NCBI GenBank assembly: GCA_965203685.1
Contig: OZ241908.1
Span: forward strand, 4,154,001 to 4,218,000
From: VXYL01 sp965203685
Lineage (GTDB): Bacteria > Pseudomonadota > Gammaproteobacteria > Pseudomonadales > Azotimanducaceae
Direction: 5' to 3'
DNA: 64,000 nt
The notes beneath the pieces were generated by a model. It did no database searches. It was not told where the DNA came from and worked only from the letters and a program-made list of their open reading frames with translations. Position numbers and translations under genes: made by a program. Within the stretch, counting starts at the first letter, position 1. Every line of letters starts with the position of its first letter. Shown piece after piece: positions 1 to 9,918 of this stretch.

Positions 1-1
1 G

Positions 2-409
2 TTCTGCCATCGCAAGCTGATGTATCGGTTCGACGACGACGGGCCCGGCAATTGGATGGGCCGCGAGTTCTTTGCCGGCGGCATCATGCCCGCTGCCGAC
101 ACCCTTCCCGAGTTCCAAGGCGACTTGCGCCTGGAGCGACAGTGGCACCTGAACGGCCGCCATTACCGCGACACGGCACGCGCCTGGCTCGACAACCTGG
201 ACCGGAACCGCGCGCTCGCGGCCGAGGCCCTTGCGAATCCGTCCGGCGACCTTCGTCGTGGCGAAGTTGACCGCCAAGTGCAGCGATGGCGGATGTTCCT
301 GATGGCTTGCGAAGAGTTGTTCGGTTACGGCAACTGCACGGAGTGGGAGGTCTGCCACTACCTGTTTACGCCGCGAGCGGAACCGCCCGGCGACGGCGAC
401 CCCGTGTGA
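2..409 (+). CDS. cyclopropane-fatty-acyl-phospholipid synthase, C-terminal part
   Basis: The reading frame is already open at the window edge, so this is the last 135 residues of a gene that begins outside. Segments such as FCHRKLMYRF, NWMGREFFAGGIMP and LERQWHLNGRHY match the C-terminal region of cyclopropane-fatty-acid synthases and related SAM-dependent lipid methyltransferases. These enzymes add a methylene or methyl group to unsaturated acyl chains of membrane phospholipids. The SAM-binding motif lies outside the window, so the exact reaction cannot be checked. The stop codon overlaps the GTG start of the following kinase gene, which implies translational coupling. The family call is firm; the specific substrate is not. 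Confidence 0.85.
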   Translation, partial: FCHRKLMYRFDDDGPGNWMGREFFAGGIMPAADTLPEFQGDLRLERQWHLNGRHYRDTARAWLDNLDRNRALAAEALANPSGDLRRGEVDRQVQRWRMFLMACEELFGYGNCTEWEVCHYLFTPRAEPPGDGDPV

Positions 410-1689
410 CAGCACCCGGACTACGTGCACGGCTCGGACGCCTGTTCGTCGCGCAGATCGCGATCATCGGCATTGCCACGGTCGTCGGCATCTACCTCAC
501 CGAATTAGTGGTCGAGGACATGCTCACCCGACGTGCATTGACCGTCGAGGCCGAGCACTATTGGCGCCTCGCCGAGGAAAGTCCCGACCTGGCGCTACCG
601 CACACCGCGAATATGCGCGGCTACCTCGCGGACGCCCGGGATCCATTGCCCAGGGGGTTCGAGGATCTTGGCCCCGGATTCGGTCGCGTCGAAATCGACG
701 GCAGCGACCGCCTCGTGCACATATCTGATCGCAGCGGCAAGCGCCTCTACCTGGTGTTCGATGAAGCCGGCGTATCCGACCTTGCGTTCTTTTTCGGCCT
801 GCTGCCGTTGTCGATCGTCCTGTTGCTGATGTACCTGCTGCTGTTCGTCGCGTATCGCTGGTCGCAGCGGGCCCTTTCGCCCATCGTACGCCTCGCCCGT
901 CAGCTGCAGACCCTCGACTTCGAGGCCAGCGGCCACGTCGCACTCGAGCTTGGCGCGTTGCGTCGCACTACCAACGCCGAGGTCGCGACCATGGTGGATG
1001 CCCTCGACCAACTCGCGACGCGCATCAATGCGGCCATCGATCGGGAGCGGGTGTTTACTCGCGACGCTGGTCACGAGCTACGCACGCCCGTCGCTGTGTT
1101 CAAGGGATCGCTCGACTTGCTCGAAACGGTGCCCGAGTCCCATTGGCGCGAGCGCGACCAACAGGCGCTCAAGCGGATGCGGCGTACCGTCGAGGACATG
1201 GAGACCTTGCTGGAGACACTGCTCTTGCTTGCTCGCGGCGAGGCGGCCGCGTCAGTCACGGACGAGACATCGGTGAACGAAGTCGTGACGGTGCAGATCG
1301 ACGAACTGCGCGCCTTGGCCAACGAGAAGTCCAATGTCGTCACACTGCACGAGGCCGCCGAGTTGCGTGTCCGCGCGCCGGTGAAGGTTGTCCAGATCGT
1401 GATCGGGAACCTGCTCCGCAACGCGTTGACCTACACCGCCAACGGCACTGTCGACGTCACCGTCGCGGCGAACGCGGTCAAGGTCGCGGACACCGGACCC
1501 GGGATGTCCCGACCCGACCTCGCCAACGCCTTCGAGCCGTTCTATCGGGCCGACACGAGCCGCGGCACGAGCCGCGGACACGGCCTCGGGTTGTCGATCG
1601 TCCGTCGGCTCAGCCAGCAGTTCGGCTGGCAGTTGGCCGCCAACAGCCGGCTTGGCGAAGGCACGACCATGCAGGTCCACTTCGGCTGA
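406..1689 (+). CDS. two-component sensor histidine kinase
   Basis: This is a membrane sensor kinase of 427 residues. I chose the GTG at 406 because it overlaps the preceding TGA (GTGA) and lies just before the first membrane helix; an ATG 120 bases upstream would run deep inside the CFA synthase gene. Helix 1 covers about residues 12-36 and helix 2 about 126-151, enclosing a small periplasmic domain of about 90 residues. The phospho-acceptor is H223 in AGHELRTPVA. The C-terminal ATPase domain carries an N-box (NLLRNALTYT), VADTGPGMS and GHGLGLSIV. Its likely partner is the convergent response regulator 65 bases downstream. The overlap with the CFA synthase gene suggests membrane-lipid sensing, but that is inference. 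Confidence 0.9.
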   Translation: MTAPGLRARLGRLFVAQIAIIGIATVVGIYLTELVVEDMLTRRALTVEAEHYWRLAEESPDLALPHTANMRGYLADARDPLPRGFEDLGPGFGRVEIDGSDRLVHISDRSGKRLYLVFDEAGVSDLAFFFGLLPLSIVLLLMYLLLFVAYRWSQRALSPIVRLARQLQTLDFEASGHVALELGALRRTTNAEVATMVDALDQLATRINAAIDRERVFTRDAGHELRTPVAVFKGSLDLLETVPESHWRERDQQALKRMRRTVEDMETLLETLLLLARGEAAASVTDETSVNEVVTVQIDELRALANEKSNVVTLHEAAELRVRAPVKVVQIVIGNLLRNALTYTANGTVDVTVAANAVKVADTGPGMSRPDLANAFEPFYRADTSRGTSRGHGLGLSIVRRLSQQFGWQLAANSRLGEGTTMQVHFG

Positions 1690-1754
1690 CAGTGCGCGGG
1701 CGTCCTCGAGCGACTTGCCGTTCGCGTCCGCACTCGGGTCGCCGAGCGGGGCGC

Positions 1755-2474
1755 CTAGACGCTCTCGTCGCGCTCGCTCGGCCGTTCCCGAATGCGGTAA
1801 CCGGCGCCGCTCACCGTTTGGATTATGGGCTGCGCAAATGGTCGATCAACGGCGCGACGCAGATTGTAAAGATGGCTGCGCAAGGCATCGCTGTCGGGCG
1901 GGCTGTCGCCCCACACCTCGTGCTCGAGCTCCCGTCGTGCCACGACCTTCGGGTGCTCGCGCGCGAGGACACTGAGAATCGTGAAAGCCGTGCGCGACAA
2001 CGAGATCGCCTGGCCAGCGCGCGTGACTTGTCGCGTGTCGAGGTCCACGACAAGATCGCCAACCTCGAATCGCGATGCCAAGCCGCGGTCACGCCGGGCC
2101 AGCGCTTCGACCCGCGCGGCGAGTTCGGGCATGTCGAACGGCTTGACGAGATAATCATCCGCGCCCGTCTCGAACCCGGCAAGCTTGTCCTCCAACCGGT
2201 CACGCGCCGTCAGCATGATGATCGGCGTGCCAAGCTTCGCGTCGCGCCGCAGACGCTCACAGACCTCGAGGCCGTCCGGACCGGGAAGCATGATGTCGAG
2301 CACGATGACGTCGTAGTCGTTCGTCACGGCCAAGTGCAACGCCACGAGACCGTCCGGGGCGTAGTCCACGAGATGACCATGGGACTCCAAGAACGCCCCC
2401 GTGGTCTCCGCAAGCTCCCGGTGATCCTCGACCAGCAGGACGCGCAGTGCCTCCTTGGCGTTCGGCATGGGCAT
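1755..2474 (-). CDS. OmpR/PhoB-family response regulator
   Basis: This is a 239-residue DNA-binding response regulator. The N-terminal receiver domain has the acidic pocket VEDH, phospho-acceptor D60 in VLDIMLPG and the conserved lysine in YLVKPF. The C-terminal half is an OmpR-type winged helix with LSRTAFTILSVLA and the recognition region ending in VSGAGYRIRE. The ATG at 2474 is taken because the receiver fold starts right after it; the frame stays open a little further upstream. The gene converges on the sensor kinase at 406-1689, its probable cognate partner. A perfect 8-base inverted repeat lies just upstream of the start and could be its own operator. Confidence 0.9.
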   Translation of the reverse strand: MPMPNAKEALRVLLVEDHRELAETTGAFLESHGHLVDYAPDGLVALHLAVTNDYDVIVLDIMLPGPDGLEVCERLRRDAKLGTPIIMLTARDRLEDKLAGFETGADDYLVKPFDMPELAARVEALARRDRGLASRFEVGDLVVDLDTRQVTRAGQAISLSRTAFTILSVLAREHPKVVARRELEHEVWGDSPPDSDALRSHLYNLRRAVDRPFAQPIIQTVSGAGYRIRERPSERDESV

Positions 2475-2483
2475 GGCGCTAGT

Positions 2484-2506
2484 GTACCGTCCCGGTATGA
2501 CGGTAC
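2484..2506. promoter_or_regulatory. 8-bp inverted repeat upstream of the response regulator (candidate operator)
   Basis: GTACCGTC and GACGGTAC form perfect 8-base arms around a 7-base spacer. The site begins 9 bases upstream of the chosen start of the response regulator gene. An inverted repeat in this position is typical of an autoregulatory or repressor site. No binding protein can be named from sequence. Confidence 0.4.
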
Positions 2507-2682
2507 CGGTTCGCACGGCGGTGCAGCATGTCCAGCACTACGCAAGGCGAGGATATGCCGCCGTCAAACAGAGGTACTTACGCATGCCCGGTTCGGCCGT
2601 GGGCACGAGAGTAATGTCAACATTTGCCAGACGGCACACTAGCGTAGCCTCCGGTCACGCAGTGGGCCATGGACCTTAGCGG

Positions 2683-3603
2683 ATGAGCCAAGACGCCGGC
2701 CCGCGAGACGTGGCGGGCGGAGTCGCCGCGTTGGGTGCCGCCGGCGCCATCGCTGGCGGAATCGTCATCGCCGTAGCCGGCAGCGTCGAGAGCGTCGCGC
2801 TCGCCGGGATTCCGGTTTTCGGCCTGTGCGTGGCCGGTGCCTTCGCAGCACAGTGGATCGCTTTCGTCCCCGCCGTGCTCGGAAAGACCGAGCGCCACTT
2901 CGATCTGGTCGGAAGCGCGACGTTCATCGGGGCGATCGGCCTCGCCCTAGTTGCCCACGGCGCCTTCGATCCGCGCTCGCTCGTGATCACCGCCATGGTC
3001 GTGATCTGGGCTGCAAGGCTTGGCACGTTTCTTTTTCGGCGTATCCGGCGCGACGGCTTCGACCGCCGCTTCGCACGCTTGAAGACGGCCGCGCTCCCGT
3101 TCTTCATGACCTGGACGCTGCAGGCCTTGTGGATCTCGGCCACCTTGGCCTGTGCGCTGGCGGCGGTCACCGCGTCCCGCGCGGCGACGCTCGACTGGAC
3201 GGCCGCGGTCGGCACGGCCATTTGGGCCTTCGGACTCGCCATCGAAGTCGCCGCGGACTGGCAGAAGCAACGCTTCCGCGCCGCGCCCGAAAACGCGGAC
3301 CGATTCATCGACACAGGGCTATGGGCCTATTGCCGTCATCCCAACTACCTCGGTGAGATACTCCTGTGGACCGGCATTGCGCTGGTCGCACTGCCGGCGC
3401 TTCAGGGCTTAAGTCATGTGACCCTAGTCTCACCGGTATTCGTCTGGGCCTTGCTGACGCGTATAAGCGGCATCCCCATGTTGGAGGCCCGGGCTGAGCG
3501 AAGGTGGGGTACCGAAGCCGCGTACCGGGCCTACAAGGCACGGACCCCGGCCTTGGTGCCGAGCGTGACGCGTCTCGGGCGCGGCGGCGGCGCCGCCACT
3601 TGA
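2683..3603 (+). CDS. DUF1295 / steroid 5-alpha-reductase-like integral membrane protein
   Basis: This is a polytopic membrane protein of 306 residues with about seven hydrophobic segments. The C-terminal third has the family hallmark GLWAYCRHPNYLGEILLW, followed by the ERRWG..AAYRAYKARTPALVP region typical of DUF1295 proteins. This domain is related to the steroid 5-alpha-reductase C-terminal domain and the ICMT/Ste14 methyltransferase fold. The substrate is unknown, but lipid or isoprenoid-like compounds are usual for the fold. The next gene is a membrane acyltransferase whose reading frame begins before this one ends, so the two are probably co-transcribed and act in membrane lipid metabolism. 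Confidence 0.85.
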   Translation: MSQDAGPRDVAGGVAALGAAGAIAGGIVIAVAGSVESVALAGIPVFGLCVAGAFAAQWIAFVPAVLGKTERHFDLVGSATFIGAIGLALVAHGAFDPRSLVITAMVVIWAARLGTFLFRRIRRDGFDRRFARLKTAALPFFMTWTLQALWISATLACALAAVTASRAATLDWTAAVGTAIWAFGLAIEVAADWQKQRFRAAPENADRFIDTGLWAYCRHPNYLGEILLWTGIALVALPALQGLSHVTLVSPVFVWALLTRISGIPMLEARAERRWGTEAAYRAYKARTPALVPSVTRLGRGGGAAT

Positions 3604-3644
3604 CCTGGGGGCAACACGCCAAGGCCACGCTCTGCACGAGCGCG

Positions 3645-4439
3645 ATGGCCTTGAGCTTGACGTTGTTCTCCTTGCCGCTTGCCATCCTCGCGTGCGCCAA
3701 GCTGGTGGTACCCCGCGCGCGCATCCTGACGACAGCGATGAACGGCATCTACCGACGCGCGGTGGCATTCGACGACTGGTGCCTGAGGCGCATCGGCCAC
3801 GTGCGCTGGGAATTGCCGGAACTTCACCTAGACGCCGAGCAGCGGTGTCTCGTGATCTGCAACCACCGTTCGTGGTGCGATGTCCTCGTCGTGCAGAGTC
3901 TGATTGCCAAGAAAGGCCCCGTGATCACGTTCCTCACCAAGCGCGAACTGGCCTTCGTCCCGGTGTTCGGAATCATCGTCTGGGCCTTTCACTTCCCGTT
4001 GCTGAAGCGTCGCGCGCGCGGCACGCAGTCGGAGGCCGTGCGCCGGGAATCCGACCGCCAGCGGATACTTGCCGCGTGCACCGCCGTGCGCCACGCGCCG
4101 GCGGCCATCCTCAGCTTTGCCGAAGGCACGCGTTTCAGCCCCGCGAAGCGCGAGCGCATGCACAGCCCGTATCGGCATCTGCTGCCGCCGAGGCCGGGCG
4201 GCTTCACCGCGATCTACGACAGCCTCGCCGGCACGGGCGCCGTCATCGTGGATCTCACCCTCGACTACGATGGCGAAGTAACGCTTTGGCGATTCCTAGC
4301 CGGCGAGGCCAGCGTGTCGGCGACGGCAACGGTTTGGGACTGGGCCGAGTTGGCTGCCCGGGACCGCGCCGCCTGGCTAACGCAGCGTTGGCAAATCAAG
4401 GACCGTCAGTTGTCCCGAGAGGCGGCGGAACCCGCCTAG
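3645..4439 (+). CDS. lysophospholipid acyltransferase, YihG type (PlsC superfamily)
   Basis: This acyltransferase of 264 residues probably transfers an acyl chain to 1-acyl-glycerol-3-phosphate or a related lysophospholipid at the inner membrane. Motif I is NHRSWCDVLV, with catalytic His and Asp spaced HX4D. Motif III is FAEGTRF. The pattern ICNHRSW, TKRELAFVPVFG, LLKRRARG and LPPRPGG closely follows E. coli YihG. One hydrophobic segment lies at the extreme N-terminus. An alternative TTG start at 3600 overlaps the stop of the preceding gene (TTGA) and would add 15 residues; I kept the ATG. Function is inferred from family membership. Confidence 0.85.
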   Translation: MALSLTLFSLPLAILACAKLVVPRARILTTAMNGIYRRAVAFDDWCLRRIGHVRWELPELHLDAEQRCLVICNHRSWCDVLVVQSLIAKKGPVITFLTKRELAFVPVFGIIVWAFHFPLLKRRARGTQSEAVRRESDRQRILAACTAVRHAPAAILSFAEGTRFSPAKRERMHSPYRHLLPPRPGGFTAIYDSLAGTGAVIVDLTLDYDGEVTLWRFLAGEASVSATATVWDWAELAARDRAAWLTQRWQIKDRQLSREAAEPA

Positions 4440-4460
4440 CGCGAGCCCGCCGCTTACCGC

Positions 4461-5108
4461 CTAAAGGCCAGCGGCCACCACGGCCATGATGACGGTCAGG
4501 ACGAGGCTCGAGACGATCACGCCCCGCACGGTCGTCAGCACCATCGTCTTGCCCCATAGCGCGTTCGCTTCGATGGCGGCGATGATGATGAGGCCGACGA
4601 TCAAGCCCGTCATCGAGAGCGGCGTGCCTTGCAACCCCGCGCCATGCATGTGCGCGACCATGAAGAACACCATCGGTGCCGAGAAGAACGTGTTCGTTCG
4701 CGACGCCAACAACGCTTTGGCCGCCGCGCCCGCGGCATTGGGATCAGCCTCGCCGCCACCCTTGATGGACTCGTTGGACGCGATCACGATCTTCTGGTTG
4801 GGCCAGATCACGAACCAGACGTTGGCCGCCATGACCGTGCCCATCACGGCGCCAAGCGCGATCCCCGTCGATAGCGCGGTCATGATGAAGTAGAGCAGGA
4901 TCAGCCCGGTCAGGAAGGTGAAAGCGGCCGCCCAACGGAACCACCACAGCGCCGACGGGACGAGCTTGGTGAACGCGTCGACCTTCGCTTCGTCGGAGGC
5001 GGCGTTCATGTACCCGCCCTGCACAAAGTTGAAGTAGTAGAGCAGGCCTATCCAGGCGATCCCGAAGAGGACGTGGCCCCAACGCGCTAGAAGTTCGATG
5101 TACTCCAT
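4461..5108 (-). CDS. urate oxidase N-terminal-like (PuuD/DUF989) membrane protein
   Basis: This is an integral membrane protein of 215 residues. The opening LLARWGHVLFGIAWIG, followed by LVPSALWWFRWAAAFTFLTG and NVWFVIWPNQKIVIAS, matches the membrane domain of PuuD-type urate hydroxylases. The C-terminal cytochrome c domain of PuuD is absent, so urate oxidation is not proven and the protein may be a quinol or haem membrane protein of unknown reaction. The ATG at 5108 is chosen because GGGGGAG lies at the correct distance upstream; the longer open frame has no better site. It is convergent with the acyltransferase gene, with a 21-base gap. Confidence 0.75.
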   Translation of the reverse strand: MEYIELLARWGHVLFGIAWIGLLYYFNFVQGGYMNAASDEAKVDAFTKLVPSALWWFRWAAAFTFLTGLILLYFIMTALSTGIALGAVMGTVMAANVWFVIWPNQKIVIASNESIKGGGEADPNAAGAAAKALLASRTNTFFSAPMVFFMVAHMHGAGLQGTPLSMTGLIVGLIIIAAIEANALWGKTMVLTTVRGVIVSSLVLTVIMAVVAAGL

Positions 5109-5233
5109 GCTTCTCCCCCAAGCTTTTATTCGAGCAACGATCCGACTATAGCAAACAACCGGGGGCGAACAATGCAGGTTGCGGCCGCTCGTTGGGGTCC
5201 ACGCATGCGGCCAGCCCCGTTCCGAAGCGGCCC

Positions 5234-5263
5234 AAAAAGAAACCCCGCCAATGGCGGGGTTTC
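5234..5263 (-). terminator. Rho-independent terminator of groES-groL
   Basis: GAAACCCCGCC pairs perfectly with GGCGGGGTTTC (11 bp) across a three-base loop. On the minus strand the stem is followed by a run of five T. It lies about 55 bases past the groL stop codon, so it closes the chaperonin operon. Confidence 0.9.
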
Positions 5264-5317
5264 CGTCTCTGCACAAGGCAAACTCGATGCGCACCCGAAC
5301 GTGCGCACGGGGAGGCG

Positions 5318-6961
<1,644 letters not shown>

Positions 6962-6988
6962 TGAGTTGTCCTCCTATTAGAGCCGCGA

Positions 6989-7279
6989 TTAGCCTTCGAG
7001 CACGCCGAAGATCTCGCTCTCGCCGAGGATCAAGAGTTCCTCGCCGTCGACCTTCACCGTGCTGCCGGCGTATTGCCCAAAGATGATCTTGTCGCCGACC
7101 GCAACGTCCAGCACACGCCGGTCGCCGTTGTCGTCAACCTTGCCCGGGCCCACGGCAAGCACTTCGCCCTGCGAGGGCTTCTCCGACGCCGTGTCGGGCA
7201 AAACAATGCCGCCGGCGGACATCGCGTCCTCCTCGATGCGGCGCACGACCACGCGGTCGTGTAGTGGTCGGATGTTCAT
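6989..7279 (-). CDS. groS: co-chaperonin GroES (10 kDa)
   Basis: This is the 96-residue lid of the GroEL chamber. It begins MNIRPLHDRVVVRR and contains the mobile loop SAGGIVLPDTA, which contacts GroEL. The sequence is collinear with GroES along its whole length. It is the first gene of the groES-groL operon, and a perfect CIRCE repeat lies about 50 bases upstream of its ATG. Confidence 0.97.
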   Translation of the reverse strand: MNIRPLHDRVVVRRIEEDAMSAGGIVLPDTASEKPSQGEVLAVGPGKVDDNGDRRVLDVAVGDKIIFGQYAGSTVKVDGEELLILGESEIFGVLEG

Positions 7280-7328
7280 GGCTAGTGTTCTCCCAAATGC
7301 CTAACTGAAATCCCGGTCCCCGCGGGGT

Positions 7329-7355
7329 TTAGCACTCGATAGCCGAGAGTGCTAA
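7329..7355 (-). promoter_or_regulatory. CIRCE element (HrcA operator)
   Basis: TTAGCACTC and GAGTGCTAA are perfect inverted 9-mers separated by nine bases, which is the textbook CIRCE sequence; one further T/A pair extends the arms. HrcA binds CIRCE and represses chaperone genes until heat stress. The site is 50 bases upstream of groES. HrcA itself is not in this window. Confidence 0.95.
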
Positions 7356-7503
7356 ACCAGCGCGGTGCGTATCATAGGGGCGGATTTCGGTTATTCAACC
7401 CCTGTGGGAGCACATTCGTCGGCCACGCCCGGAAGCGGCGCTTGGCCGCGGCGGCAAGAGAAACCACTTGCCCATCGCCACGCGATCTGCAACCTTGGCT
7501 TCA

Positions 7504-7821
7504 ATGGAAAAGTCAGCGGCGCTCCCAACCGTCGACGAGCGCATCTGGCAAGTCGTCGGGAGCATCCCCAAGGGTACGGTGGCAACCTACGGGCAAGTGG
7601 CCGAACTCGCCGGGCTGCCGCGTGGCGCCCGGCGTGTGGGCCGGACGCTCGCCACGCTGCCCGCGGACACCCGGTTGCCGTGGCATCGCGTGGTGAACGC
7701 CCATGGCCGCGTGTCACTGACCGGGGCCGCCGGTCGGCACCAGCAGGCCCGGTTGCGTCGCGAAGGGATCGACATCCGCGACGACCGCATCAGCCTCTCC
7801 CGGTTCGGTTGGACGCCGTGA
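7504..7821 (+). CDS. alkyltransferase-like protein (ATL, MGMT-fold, no active-site cysteine)
   Basis: This is a 105-residue member of the O6-alkylguanine alkyltransferase fold. The active-site motif reads PWHRVVNAHG: the alkyl-accepting cysteine of PCHR is replaced by tryptophan, the defining trait of ATL proteins such as E. coli YbaZ. ATLs bind O6-alkylguanine, flip it out and recruit nucleotide excision repair rather than repairing it directly. The DNA-binding region around GQVAELAGLPRGARRVGRTL is intact. The ATG at 7504 gives the family's normal N-terminus; the frame could start at 7468. The alr gene follows 47 bases downstream. Confidence 0.9.
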   Translation: MEKSAALPTVDERIWQVVGSIPKGTVATYGQVAELAGLPRGARRVGRTLATLPADTRLPWHRVVNAHGRVSLTGAAGRHQQARLRREGIDIRDDRISLSRFGWTP

Positions 7822-7868
7822 CAGGCGACCGCGCTCCGGTGGGCCCCCGCGAGCACGGCTAACCCGCC

Positions 7869-8912
7869 ATGGACCTCGCGCGCCTGACCGTCGACCTCGC
7901 CGCGCTGCGCGCCAACTATCGGTCACTCGCCGCCGTCCCGCAGGGCGCCGGTGCCGTTGTGAAGGCAGACGGGTACGGCCTCGGCGCCCGTCGCATCGCC
8001 GAGGTCTTGGTCCAAGAAGGCTGCGCGGACTTTTTCGTTGCCACCGTCGCCGAGGGGATGGACCTTGCGGGTCGTCTCGGCGAGGCGCGCATCTACGTCT
8101 TTTCCGGGCCCATGGACGCTGACGATGCCGCGTGCATGGCCGCGAACGGACTCACACCCGTCCTCAACGACCTTGCGCAGGTCGACCGTTGGCGGCGCCA
8201 TCGGCACTTGCCAGCCGCCGTGCACGTCGACACCGGCATGCACCGGCTCGGCTTCGACCCGATTGGCTTCGACCCAGCACCGTTCGATGGCCTGCTCGTG
8301 ACCCTGGTGCTATCGCACCTTGCCAACGCGGAAGTGCGCGGGGACCCGATGAGCGATCGGCAGGCCGAACGTTTTGCCGCGTTGGCACGCCTTTTCCCGC
8401 GGGCACGCACCAGCCTCGGCAACTCCGCGGGCGTGCTGTCCGGCATCCGCGACGACGTCGCTCGCCCCGGCATCGCGCTCTACGGGGGCAACCCGTTCTC
8501 CACCGGCCGCAGTCCGATGCGACCGGTCGCTACCTTGGAAGCGCGCGTGGTCGGGCTGCGCACCGTCGCCGCCGGCGAGCCGATCGGCTACGGCGGGACG
8601 TTCAGGCCGGCTCACGACGCTCGCATCGCGATACTGGGGATCGGCTATGCAGACGGCATCCCACGCGCAATGTCCAACCGCGGAACCGTGGCCTACCAGG
8701 GCCAGAGGTTGCCCGTGGTCGGGCGCGTCTCGATGGATCTCATGCATGTCGACATTACGGCAGCCCAGACCCCCGTGGCGGTTGGCCACTGGCTGGAGGT
8801 CTTCGGACACACCGTGCGCATCGACGACTTGGCCGCCGCTGCGGCCACGATTCCCTACGAGGTGCTGACCGGCATCGGCCCCCGGGTCGTGCGTGACTAC
8901 ACGGACGGATGA
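7869..8912 (+). CDS. alr: alanine racemase
   Basis: This PLP-dependent racemase of 347 residues interconverts L- and D-alanine for peptidoglycan synthesis. K32 in AVVKADGYGLGA binds PLP. GIGYADGIPR carries the catalytic tyrosine, and RPGIALYGGNP is a conserved family segment. The fold is complete: TIM barrel first, then a C-terminal beta domain with GRVSMDLMHVD. It lies between the ATL gene and a short-chain dehydrogenase on the same strand. Spacing is short, but no functional link is apparent. Confidence 0.95.
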   Translation: MDLARLTVDLAALRANYRSLAAVPQGAGAVVKADGYGLGARRIAEVLVQEGCADFFVATVAEGMDLAGRLGEARIYVFSGPMDADDAACMAANGLTPVLNDLAQVDRWRRHRHLPAAVHVDTGMHRLGFDPIGFDPAPFDGLLVTLVLSHLANAEVRGDPMSDRQAERFAALARLFPRARTSLGNSAGVLSGIRDDVARPGIALYGGNPFSTGRSPMRPVATLEARVVGLRTVAAGEPIGYGGTFRPAHDARIAILGIGYADGIPRAMSNRGTVAYQGQRLPVVGRVSMDLMHVDITAAQTPVAVGHWLEVFGHTVRIDDLAAAAATIPYEVLTGIGPRVVRDYTDG

Positions 8913-8981
8913 CAAGGGTTATGATCTTGCGCTTTGCGGTGCGCGAGCGCATCCATGCCACGTTCTTACGAGGAGAAACGC

Positions 8982-9794
8982 ATGCCAGCAGTGAATCGAA
9001 ACGGAGTACTGAGCGGCCAGGTCGCCGTGGTGACGGGCGCGAGCCGGGGGATCGGGGAGTTCATCGCGAAGCGCTACGCCATGGAAGGCGCCAAGGTCGT
9101 GGTCTCGGCCCGCTCCGTCGACCCGGACGACCACTACCTGCCCGGCTCCATCAACGAGACCGTCCAGGCCATACGCGATGCCGGCGGCGAGGCCATCGCC
9201 GTGAAGGCCGATCTGTCCCTGGCCGAAGACCGGCACAACCTCATCACCGCCACCGAAGCCGCCTATGGTCCGGTGGACATCCTGGTCAACAACGCCGCCG
9301 TCACCTGGTTCATGCCCGTCAAGGATTTCGCCGAGAAGCGCTTCCGCATCATGATGGACGTGCAGGTGTGGGGGCCGTTCGAACTTGCCCAACTGTGTCT
9401 GCCGTCCATGATCGAGCGTGGCGCCGGCTGGATCCTCAACATCTCCTCGCATGCCGCCATCCATCCGCAAGCCACCGCGCCCGGTGGCCACGGTGGGACC
9501 GTCTACGGCATGTGCAAGGCAGCCTTGGAACGCTTCACGACCGGGCTCGCCCAGGAACTCTACGGGACCGGGGTCGCAGTCAATGTCATCTCGCCGGGCC
9601 TGGTGGCCACGCCGGGCGTGGTGCACCACAAGCTCATCAACGAGAGCAACAAGGACCGGGTGACCCCCGTCGAGCACATGGCGGAGGCATGCTTGAGGCT
9701 CTGCAACGGCGACCCGGCGGCCATCACAGGCCGCATCGACTATGCCGACCAAGTGATCGAGGAGTTCAAACTCGAACCAGCGGACATCATCTAA
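8982..9794 (+). CDS. SDR-family NAD(P)-dependent oxidoreductase
   Basis: This is a classical short-chain dehydrogenase of 270 residues. The Rossmann signature is TGASRGIGEF near residue 20, followed by NNAAV. The catalytic set is the serine in NISSHA and YGMCK (YxxxK). The substrate cannot be read from sequence. The ATG at 8982 has AGGAGAA seven bases upstream, so the longer frame from 8934 is not used. The length and the conserved GRIDYADQVIEEF tail resemble uncharacterised actinobacterial and proteobacterial SDRs. It is convergent with the sensor kinase at 9919-11226, with two hairpins between them. Confidence 0.9.
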   Translation: MPAVNRNGVLSGQVAVVTGASRGIGEFIAKRYAMEGAKVVVSARSVDPDDHYLPGSINETVQAIRDAGGEAIAVKADLSLAEDRHNLITATEAAYGPVDILVNNAAVTWFMPVKDFAEKRFRIMMDVQVWGPFELAQLCLPSMIERGAGWILNISSHAAIHPQATAPGGHGGTVYGMCKAALERFTTGLAQELYGTGVAVNVISPGLVATPGVVHHKLINESNKDRVTPVEHMAEACLRLCNGDPAAITGRIDYADQVIEEFKLEPADII

Positions 9795-9801
9795 GGCGAG
9801 G

Positions 9802-9841
9802 CGCGCCCTGCGGGCGCGATCGAGAACGCTGCGCGTTCTCG
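9802..9841. terminator. tandem hairpins between convergent genes
   Basis: Two perfect stem-loops follow each other. CGCGCCC/GGGCGCG (7 bp, 9802-9818) and CGAGAACGC/GCGTTCTCG (9 bp, 9821-9841) both have the loop TGC. Neither has a T-run, so classical Rho-independent termination is uncertain. Their position between two convergent stop codons fits a bidirectional transcription or mRNA-end structure. Confidence 0.5.
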
Positions 9842-9918
9842 CGGCGGACCTGGCCGGAATGGCGGATGCGAATGGCAAGCCGTCCATACGCGTACCGTCG
9901 AGGTCGGTTCCGGCAGGG

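Noticed and set aside
1143..2642. Long plus-strand frame opposite the response regulator
   Set aside because: It overlaps both the kinase and the regulator in other frames and lacks recognisable motifs.
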